A stretch of 64,000 nt of DNA, taken from positions 806,001-870,000 of the forward strand of contig NC_005956.1 in NCBI RefSeq assembly GCF_000046705.1, read 5' to 3'. Shown here in pieces: positions 14,571 through 24,200 of the stretch; position 1 is the first letter of the stretch, and each line of letters opens with the position of its first letter. The notes beneath the pieces were generated by a model, which saw only the letters and a list, made by a program, of their open reading frames with translations, did no database searches and was not told the origin of the DNA. The DNA comes from Bartonella henselae str. Houston-1. Its GTDB lineage: Bacteria; Pseudomonadota; Alphaproteobacteria; Rhizobiales; Rhizobiaceae. A program made the translations under genes and the position numbers.

Positions 14571-15690
14571 GATTGTCCCAAAGCTTATAGCGATTTTTAC
14601 AGGTAAGGCGGCGGTGCGTGCTGCTTGGGGAGGACGAGGGTCTGGAAAGACAAGATCCTTTGCTTTGATGGCGGCTTTAAAAGGCTATCAATTTGGCATG
14701 GGAGGAATATCAGGCACTATCCTTTGCGCACGTCAGTTTCAAAATTCTCTCGCAGAGAGTTCTTTAGAGGAGATTAAACGGGCCATTGAAGGTCATGACT
14801 TTTTAAAGGACTACTATAAGGTTGGAGAATCTTCGATTAAGTCGATTGATGGTCGTATTGCTTTTCAGTTTTCGGGACTAGATCGTAATATAGCCAGTAT
14901 CAAATCCATGGGGCGCATTTTGCTCTGTTGGGTTGATGAGGCAGAGCCTGTGACAGAGACAGCTTGGCAAACGCTTATACCGACTTTACGTGAAGAAGGT
15001 GAGGGGTGGAGAGCAGAGTTATGGGTAACGTGGAACCCCTTACGAGATAATGCACCGGTTGAAAGGCGGTTTCGCTTTTCAAACAATGAAGCCATTAAGC
15101 GTGTAGAGATCAACTGGTCAGACAATCCGAAATTTCCCAAGATCTTGAATGAAGCGCGGCTTGATGATCTGAAGAATCGTCCAGAGACCTATAAACATAT
15201 ATGGGAGGGGGCTTATCTTACCGCTATTCAAGGCGCTTACTATCAAAAGGAAATGTTAGCAGCCGAGCAGGAGGGACGGATAGGGCGTGTTGCACGTGAT
15301 CCTTTAATGCAGATGCGTGCCTTTTGGGATATTGGGGGCACGGGTGCCAAGGCAGATGCGACGGCGATATGGATAGCGCAATTTGTTGGCAGAGAGATCC
15401 GTGTTTTGGATTATTACGAAGCACAAGGGCAGCCGTTATCCGAGCATATAGGCTGGTTACGTCGCAATGGCTATGAGAAGGCATTGATGGTTCTTCCCCA
15501 TGATGGCGCAACAAAGGACCGTGTACATAATGTGAGTTTTGAGAGTGCGTTAAATGATGCGGGCTTTGAAACGCAAGTGATCCCTCATCAAGGGGCTGGT
15601 GCTGTCAAGATGCGGATCGAGGCGGTGCGGCGTATTTTACCCTCTGTTTGGTTTCATGAAGAGACGACCGTATTATGCATAAAAAACTAA
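14551..15690 (+). pseudogene. Phage terminase large subunit, 3'-truncated
   Basis: 379 residues. The ATPase domain is complete: Walker A-like WGGRGSGKTRSF (about residues 26-37), Walker B and catalytic carboxylate in LLCWVDEAEPV (about 125-135), and the coupling motif WVTWNPLRD. The nuclease domain begins (FWDIGGTGAKADATAIWIAQ) but the frame breaks off after VWFHEETT with a foreign VLCIKN tail. The last part of the nuclease domain, normally with further acidic residues and DAFG-like motifs, is missing. No portal or head gene follows. The prophage was evidently cut here, and DNA packaging by this copy is unlikely. Confidence 0.85.
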
Positions 15691-16461
15691 TAAAGTCAAT
15701 AGCTTGTATTTAATTATTTTATATGGATCCACTTAAGAATCCATCCTTTTATGCATGATTCATTTGACCATTTTTTATATAAGATTGGCATGTATGAATA
15801 GACCATAAAAAGCAAATAAAGCCGATAGAATTTTTTCAAAAGGTTTTTAGGCTATTTATCGACAGCCCATGATCGAGTTCCAAATCAGCAAAGTAGTGAA
15901 ATTTGCTATTCGTTTGACGGGTTAATCAAGACAAATGCGGTGTGTATTTTTTAATATCAGAATGAGTATTTTGAAGCATTTTACAGATAGGTTTTGAAGG
16001 TTTCTCAAACCTCCAAAATACCTTCAAAATATACTATGAGTTGTATTTGCAGATTGCATTTTAATATAGGTTGTTTATTTAAAAATTAACTTATTGAAAT
16101 ATAATGACTTTTATTTTTTGATTGAAAAAAATATATAAAGGGGGATAAAGGGAATCCTCAAAACTCATAGATGAGGCGTACTTTGAAGGTTCACTCTATG
16201 AATAAGGGGACATGATTTAGCAAATTTATCCTTTATATTTATGGGAATATTGAGGTATTAAGCATTAACGAGCTAAACAGTTTTGGTTAGGGGTCTTTTA
16301 TATGAATGTGGGGGAGAAACTTTCAGCAATTTAAATAAAGCAGTTTTTGGGTATCACTTTTCTTTGGTTACGGCATGTGCTTTTGTTAAAAGCGTCATAG
16401 GGTCGTGGCTGTTTTGAGTGGTATTGTTAGAGGTTCATGAAGTTCTTTTAAACAATGCTTC
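15691..16461. other. 770-bp intergenic junction between prophage remnant and TPS locus
   Basis: AT-rich sequence without a recognisable gene. It contains a hairpin-capable repeat with arms TTTTGAAGG (15992-16000) and CCTTCAAAA (16021-16029) enclosing GGTTT-CTC-AAACC. It probably holds the deletion junction of the phage and the promoter of the downstream transporter. I could not fix promoter boxes with confidence. Confidence 0.5.
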
Positions 16462-18264
16462 ATGAATGGTGCAAAGCGGGGGCAATTTGTATTGTTATTC
16501 ATCTTTTTACGCCAAAGTTCTCTTTTGAGAATTTTTCTTGCCATTTTAGTGTTATTTGACTTGTTTCATGGCGTAATGGTTTATGGTCGGTCTTTTTCTG
16601 TTTTATCCCCACATTCTCCAACGGAGAATTTTTCTCGCGGATATTCAGAGAAGCAGCAATTGGAAAGCATTGAGAATTTACGTGCTTTAACGCCTAAAGG
16701 CATGACAAGGCCTTTTGAAGGAAAGCCGAGAGCACTTTGGGGGAGTGGGTACTGCTTTCCAATTCATGATATTATTGTTGATGGGGTTTATCATCTCAAG
16801 AAGAGTTCTATAGCAGCTGTAACAGGTCCTTATGTTGGAAGATGTATAGGTCTTTCTGATATCCAGTTTTTAATCAAGCAGTTAACCCAGATTTATTTGG
16901 ATCAAGGCTATATCACGGCGCGTTTTTATATCCCAGATCAGGATATCAAAAGCAGCAAGGCGCTCAAACTTGTTGTGGTTGAGGGCAAGCTTTCGGATAT
17001 TTATTACAATGGTTTACCAGCTTCTTCTCATAATTATGTTGTCTGGAGTGCTTTTCCGGGTTTGGAAGGGCATATTCTGAATATGCGCGATATTGAACAG
17101 GGGCTTGATCAAATCAACAGGCTTTTTTCGGGGCACGCTCAAAGCGAACTTCTCCCGGGTCGTGAAGATGGTAGCACCATTGTGAATATTAACAATCGGC
17201 CTAGTAAAGCTTTCAAGGTTGGTGTTTCTCATGACAATATGGGACAATCCTCCACGGGTTATGCGCGTTATAAAGCGGGCTTAACGTTAGAAAATATTTT
17301 AGGTTTCAATGATGCGTGGAATTTTAGCTATCAACGCAGTCAATCAGATTATTGGGGTGGGAGCACACAAGAGGGCCATAGCAATAACATTTCAGCGAGT
17401 GTGAGCATTCCCTATGGTTATTGGAGCTTTGGTTTAAATGGCTATGCTTATAATTATCAAAGTATTCTTCCTGGCAATTTTACCGATATTGAGACGACGG
17501 GGGATTCGAGTGAATTACATGCCAGTACAAGCAGGGTTTTTCATCGTGATAGTGTTTCCCTGACAATTTTGAATGTGGGTCTTTCCTATAAAAGGAGCAA
17601 CAACTACCTTCTTGGCAATAAGATAGAGGTTGGGAGCCGTCAATATAGTGTAGCTAATTTTGGCATTTTGCATACTCGCCAGATGTTTGGGGGCACATGG
17701 AGCTTTGATGTGAGTTATTTGCAAGGACTTCCTTTATTTCAATCTGTAAAGAAACATGTTCCAGGAGCGGGGGATGCGGAGCCTCAATTTGCAAAATTTA
17801 CCGGCACACTCAGCGTTATGACACCCTTTAAGGTTGGTGAGTGGAATTTTCTATTGAGCAATCTTTTGAGTGGTCAATATTCACCGCATAATTTATTGGG
17901 TGCAGAGCAGATTTCGTTGGGAGGTGCTTCCAATGTTCGAGGCACGCGCGAGAGTTTGATTTTTGGCAATAACGGTTTTTTTATCCGTAATGAGCTGTTT
18001 CTGCGCACCATTTGGTGGAGCAATAACGCGACGCTCAAAAAGGTTTTTGGTGAACTTCGCCCCTTTGTTGGTTTGGACTATGGTCGTGTTTTTCCGCAAG
18101 CTTTGTATGGTTTTACGCATGAACAGCTTGCTGGTTGGACAGCAGGTGTCAAGCTTTCAGGGGGGATGGTTTCTCTTGATGCTAGTTATTCCAGTATTTT
18201 CTGGAGCACGATTAAGCACAAGAAGTCAGGCACGTTTTTAATGACATTAACAATGGATCTTTAA
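16462..18264 (+). CDS. TpsB-type outer-membrane transporter (FhaC/ShlB/CdiB family)
   Basis: 600 residues. An N-terminal hydrophobic signal region (about residues 10-44) is followed by a POTRA domain (about 95-175: IHDIIVDGVYHLKKSSI, then LTQIYLDQGYITARFYIPDQ and LKLVVVEGKL) and a ~16-strand beta barrel from ~210 to the end. The barrel includes the conserved SLGGASNVRGTRES segment, equivalent to the VRGY/F tip motif. It should secrete the exoprotein encoded 5 bases downstream through the outer membrane by recognising its TPS domain. The length is standard and no break is seen. Confidence 0.93.
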   Translation: MNGAKRGQFVLLFIFLRQSSLLRIFLAILVLFDLFHGVMVYGRSFSVLSPHSPTENFSRGYSEKQQLESIENLRALTPKGMTRPFEGKPRALWGSGYCFPIHDIIVDGVYHLKKSSIAAVTGPYVGRCIGLSDIQFLIKQLTQIYLDQGYITARFYIPDQDIKSSKALKLVVVEGKLSDIYYNGLPASSHNYVVWSAFPGLEGHILNMRDIEQGLDQINRLFSGHAQSELLPGREDGSTIVNINNRPSKAFKVGVSHDNMGQSSTGYARYKAGLTLENILGFNDAWNFSYQRSQSDYWGGSTQEGHSNNISASVSIPYGYWSFGLNGYAYNYQSILPGNFTDIETTGDSSELHASTSRVFHRDSVSLTILNVGLSYKRSNNYLLGNKIEVGSRQYSVANFGILHTRQMFGGTWSFDVSYLQGLPLFQSVKKHVPGAGDAEPQFAKFTGTLSVMTPFKVGEWNFLLSNLLSGQYSPHNLLGAEQISLGGASNVRGTRESLIFGNNGFFIRNELFLRTIWWSNNATLKKVFGELRPFVGLDYGRVFPQALYGFTHEQLAGWTAGVKLSGGMVSLDASYSSIFWSTIKHKKSGTFLMTLTMDL

Positions 18265-18269
18265 GGATA

Positions 18270-21200
18270 GTGATGGCGAATACAAGCATGAGATATGAGA
18301 AGAGAGAACAAAGAGCGACTTTATTAGGTGTTTTAGTCTCTAGTACGATGCTCAAGAAGGTTTTATTTTGGGGGCTTGGTTTTTCTTGTTTGTTAGCACC
18401 TTCAGCGTTACAGGCGCAAATTTCTGTTGATGCGAAGGCGAATTCTGCCCATCGTCCAGATATTGTGGCAGCCCCCAATGGGGTTCCTTCCATTGATATT
18501 GTTACCCCCAACAGCAGCGGTTTATCGCACAATAAATATGATGATTTTAATATTGGCCATGTAGGTGTGATTTGGAACAATCATGCGCAAGAAGTGGGAC
18601 AATCGCAATTGGGGGGCATTATGCCTGGCAATCCACATTTGCGTTTTTCTGGTTCAGCGAAGGTTATTTTAAATGAAGTAACAAGCGGAAAACGCAGTGC
18701 GTTGAATGGCCCAGGAGAAGTTTTTGGAAAACAAGCCGATGTGATTATAGCCAACCCCAATGGCATAAGCTGTGATGGTTGTGGGTTTATCAATACGCCC
18801 CATGCGACATTAACCACCGGTGTTCCAGAAATTGATGTTTCTGGTTTTTTGAAAGGTTTTGTGGTGAAAGGTGGGGAGATCACTTTTGGTGCAAGGGGTG
18901 CGAATTTTTTTTCAGGCAAAGGGGTGGTTGATGTTGTCGATATTGTTTCACGCACTGTGCATTTTGAAGGTCCTGTTGCGGGCAGGGAAATTGGAGTTGC
19001 GGCTGGTACGGGAAATTTTGATTATGCTTCTCGCCAAATGAAGGCACTTACCGATATTACTGGTAAGCCGGAATATGCGATAGATGGTTCTGCTTTGGGG
19101 GCTCTCCAGGCGGATCAGATTAAACTTGTTGCGACAGAAAAAGGTGTTGGGGTTCGCATGCGCCATGATATGGCGGCCAATGCGGGGCAGTTACATCTTT
19201 CTGCGGATGGAAAAATCTCACTACAGAATGCCTTTGGTCATAGGGGTGTTGTTCTGAAATCAAAAAGCCAGAGTGTGTTGGCAAAACACATTGCATCCAA
19301 AAAGCATATTGAGATTGCGGCAAAAAAAGATGTGACGTTAGAAACCATTGGGGCAGATGGTCATTTTATAGCAGAGGCACAAGAAGGGCTTTTAACCATT
19401 GCCGGGCAAGCGACCTCTGGAGGCAATATGCAGCTGTCTTCGCGCGAAGCCATCAAAGTCTCTGGGCTAGGGGCAGGGGCTGATATAGCGTTTGCAACGG
19501 GCGGTGATCTGACCATTGGTGGCACTATTTTGTCTGGGGGCAATTTAAAAGCACATGCTGGTGGTGATATCAGGGCGCATCTTTTAGCCGGTGGGGTTGA
19601 TATGGCAGCAACGGGGGCTGCTGGGAAGCTTGTTTTGGGCAGCCATGGGGGTGTTGATCTCCAAAGTGTGGGAGGCATTATTGATGCGGAAAGCATTTAT
19701 GGAGCGGGAGAGATCACCCTGGTTTCTCATAACGGGGTTTCGGTTTCTCAATTTCTTCAATCTCATGATAATGTTGCTATTCATACCCAACCGGATGCTG
19801 GAGTTCATTTTGGACAACTGATTGCTTATGGAAGGGCAGACATTGATGGTGGAGCGGTTGATTTTTCTTCTCTGATGACGGGTGGAGATGCTGTTTTAAA
19901 GGTCAGGAACCTTGAGGCTGGCACACTGATGACAGGGGGAGATTTTGTCCAATCGAGTGTTTTTGGCAAACTTATTTTGCATGAGAAGGGCTCGCTTTCG
20001 ATTACGGCACAAAGGGGGATAAAGGTTGGACATATTATCAGTGGTGAAAATATTGCCCTTTTTGCTGGCAACGACATTTATTATGATCAGGTTATCGGCT
20101 ATGGCAGCACAACACTGACATCGGGATCTGGAGGGATTAGTGTTGAGAATGTGCTGTCTGCCATGGGGGATGTGAGGTTGACAGCAAACACTCTCGATTT
20201 AAGCAAGAATTGTTCTCATATTTACACGCCTCAAACGCTGTATTTAAAGGGGGATCATATTGATGTTTCGGGGAGCGAATTGACTTATGGCGGTTTAGAC
20301 TTTCAAAGCACCAATGCCCTTGATATTCAGCATGCACGGCTGCAAGCAGTGACAGATAAGGGGGGGAGTGGAGATATTGTTTTTAGAGCTCCAGGGATTA
20401 TGACGGATAAGGAAACATCGGTTTTAGCGGCACGAGATTTTACCATCAAAACAGGGAAGCTTCACAATAGTGGTCAATTGGCAGCGGGGCAGAATTTAGC
20501 CTTCAGTGTGACAGGTGATGCGACCAACAGCAAAACGGGTTTAGTCTATGTGAAGGGCAATGGTGCGCTCAAAGTTGATGGGGCTTTGTTGAATGATTTT
20601 GGTGCCATTGTGGCAGAGGGTGATTTATCTTTCACCAATTTGGGGGGCACAGGAAAGAGCCTTTCTCTTGTCAACAAAGCAGGTTTGATTCAGGCAGGTG
20701 GAAACTTAAACATCCAAACCAAAACATTGCAAAATGAAGCCGATAGCATACCGGAAATGAAGGAAAAAAAGGAATATAGCGATCTTTCATTTCAAAGACC
20801 AGAGGGGGCTGATCAACTCAGTGATGGGATGTTATATCAAGATGGGCCCAATCTTTGGGGAAAGGGGCACGAACATCAAAGTCATACGGGACCTTTTAAA
20901 GGGCACGTAAAAATTTTCTTAGATACTCCACTTTGGAATAGCAAAGAAGGAACGTATGGTACGGCAACTTTAAAAGATGGATCAGTCTATAAGGCATTTA
21001 CTTGGGAATTTGAGCCTGTCTATGATCAAAAGTCTGTAAAACGGTATCGATGGGATAACTGGTCGCATATGACAGAGGAGACTGTCACGCAGGCGTTTTC
21101 GCATAAACCGGCGGTTCAGGGGATGATTCAGTCTACGGGTGATCTTATTATTCACGCTGATAACATTGAGAATAACTATAGCATCATGAGAGCTGGGGGC

Positions 21201-24200
21201 AATGCGGATATCTATGTGAGTGTGCTGACCAATGTAGGGGCAACAGCCTATAAAAATACTTATCTTGGTTGTAAGGTCCATACGGATGCTTATTGTTATG
21301 GCTATAAAGCCGATGGTAGCCGTGATGTTTCTTTAGATATAGCCAATGGCACGTTTCGTCAGACTGGCTCAGAAGTTCTCGATACGGTTTCTGGTCTTGT
21401 TCAAGCGGGTGGCACTTTAAATCTAGTGGTCAATACCCTCAACAATACGGCAGCCGAAGGGTCCATTACGGGAGATGCGCATTTTGAAGCCAAAGCGGTT
21501 GGAGGTAATCCGCTGGAGGCGCTGAGTGGTTTGACCGGGGCTGGTGCTCTCTTTACACCAAAAGTGGATCTCAATAATTCAGGGGAACCTTCTGAGGGGC
21601 TTCCTTTGCCAAAGCCCCAATCGGGCGGTGTTGGGGGCACGCTACCTCAACAGAATTTCCTTTATGAAACGCGGGCGGAATTCCTTGATGTTGGTAAATT
21701 TTATGGATCAGCCTATTTCTTGAACAGAATTGGCTACAATCCTGATAGGGAGATTTTTTTCTTAGGGGATGCTTATTTTGAAAAGCAATTGGTAGAAAAA
21801 CAAATGCGTGATCTTGTGGGTCAAGGTTTAGGCAAAGGCTCCTTTATTCCAGGAAGTGATGCCATTGAACAAGTCAAAACCTTGCTAGATGTAGGGGCAG
21901 ACTATGTAAAAGCCAACAATCTTGTCTTTGGAGAAGCTTTAAGTGAAGAACAATTGGCAAGTTTAGAAGCGCCCATGGTGATTTATGTGCGTCAAAGAAT
22001 AAAGGGCATGGATGTTTATGCTCCCGTTCTTTACATCCCTGAAAAAGATAGCGCCTCCTTTGTTTCTGCTGGGGCTTTGATCATGGGCGATGATGTCAAT
22101 ATCACCAGCCAAAATACAAGCACTTCAACGGTTACCAATTCAGGGCGTATTGCAGCAAATCACCAGTTGCATGTGCATGGCGGGGATATTCTCAGTCAAG
22201 GAGGGCATTTTGCTGCGGGGAGTGATGCTGTTTTGCTTGCGGAGAACAATATTCATTTGGATGCAGGGCGCACAATGGTTGACGGTGTGGAAACTGTTTT
22301 AAACACCAATGCGCTTTCTGCTGGGGGCAATGCGACAGTTCTTGCTAAGAAAGATATGACAGCCTCTGGGGTAAAGATCAGCACAGGGGGTGATCTTGCC
22401 ATGGCCACAGAGCAGGGCAATTTGACAATCGGTGCCATAAAAACTACCGACCATGATGCGCAGGGTAATGCATCCATGCATCAACAATCAGAAGTTAATT
22501 CTGGAGGCTCAACAACGCTTTCCTCTGGAAAGGATCTGAATATTCTGGGCTCTGAAGTTCAAACGAAGGATAATCTTTTCTTACAAGCAAAAGACACTGT
22601 TTCGCTTGATGCCACGCGCAACAGTGCCAATAGCTATCGGGGGGATCACACCTCCCATGTTGCTGTGCATAATGGCTCTTATTTAAGTTCTGGAAAAGAG
22701 ACCACTGTTCTCTCTGGAAAAGATATCCGTGTTTTTGCGTCCGATATCGATGCGAAGGGCAATGTTGCTCTTGGTGCTCAAGGGAATATCACGATAGATA
22801 CCAAATCTGATGAGATGGAGTATCATCTTCAGGGTACAAATCTTAAAGTGGATATGCAAGCCTCGCGAGCCGTTGGCTCTTCGATCAATGCTGGGGGTGA
22901 TTTTACTGCTATTGCAGGCCAAGATGGCACACCACATGATCTCACCATCACGGGCAGTGCTGTTACGGCTGATGGCAAGGTAGAGCTGAAAGCCAGCAAT
23001 GCTATTCTCATCACCAATGCGGAAAATAGCTTACAGTATGAGATGTCGTATCATAAAAAGGGTGGGGTGTTCAGTAGCAGCAAATCCCAGCATAACAAGA
23101 TTGATGCGGCTCAAGTTGTGGGCTCACTCATATCTGGGGGCAAAGGTGTTGCTCTTGACTCAGCAAACAACACGGAGATTGTAGCCTCGATATTCACAGC
23201 CGGTAAGCCAGGGGAGAAAACGCCAGAAGAGCAGGCCAAAGCTGATATGACCATTCACTCTGGTGGAAATATTCTCATCAAAGGGGCGCAAGAAAAATAC
23301 AACCAGCAACAACAATCGTCGACAAGCAGTGTTTTGCATGAGAAATCTTCCGATAATTCTGAAGCGCACACTACAACGGTTTCCTCTATCCTTGGAGCGA
23401 CGGGCAATATTGTGTTAGACGCACAAGGGGATGCCACCCTCACGGCTTCTCATATGATTGCCAATGAAGATATTAACGTGGCAGGACAAAGCGTGACGAT
23501 TGATGGCATGACAGATCACCATAGCAGCCATTCAGAAACCCATGAAACGGGTTTTGGTGTGGGATCAGGCAAGGGTTTTGTTTCGATCTACGGGAGTGAA
23601 TCAAAGACAGAGAATGAAGAAAGTTTTGAACATCAAGGCTCTTCGCTCAATGGGAAAAATATCACCATCACCGCCAAAAAAGAAGATGTGAATGTGGTGG
23701 GTTCTGACTTTAGCGCAGGGGAAGATATTAAGCTTTCGGCAGTCCATAATGTGAATGTTTTGCCTGGTCATAAGAGTCATAGCGCGAGCACACAGGAAGA
23801 ACGCTCAGGTTTTGGCTTTCAGTTTGAAAAGAACCGCAGTGGTGCCTCTGTGGGTGTGGGGGTTGCGAGCGCCAAAGATACGGGCGATCAATGGGAAAAG
23901 TCCAATACACCATCCAATTTCAAAGCGGGCAGAGATGTGCAGATCAATGCCGGCAATGATGTGAATTTACAAGCGACAAATGTTTCGGCAAATCGTGATG
24001 TCAACATTGATGCTGGCAATAATATCACGCTTGAGACAAGCTATGATATCTCTAAGGCAGAAGAAAAGCATGAAAAATCCTTTGCTGGTGTGACAGGTTC
24101 TGTCAATGTTGGTATTCTTGGTACGGTACAAGATATAAGGGATGCAGTAAAGCGAGCTAAAAATAAGGATAACAAACACCACATTATTAATGGTTTGCTT

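Noticed and set aside
1..15690. Gene transfer agent cluster
   Set aside because: Integrase, repressor, antirepressors and recombination genes indicate a temperate prophage remnant; no capsid or tail gene of GTA type is present.
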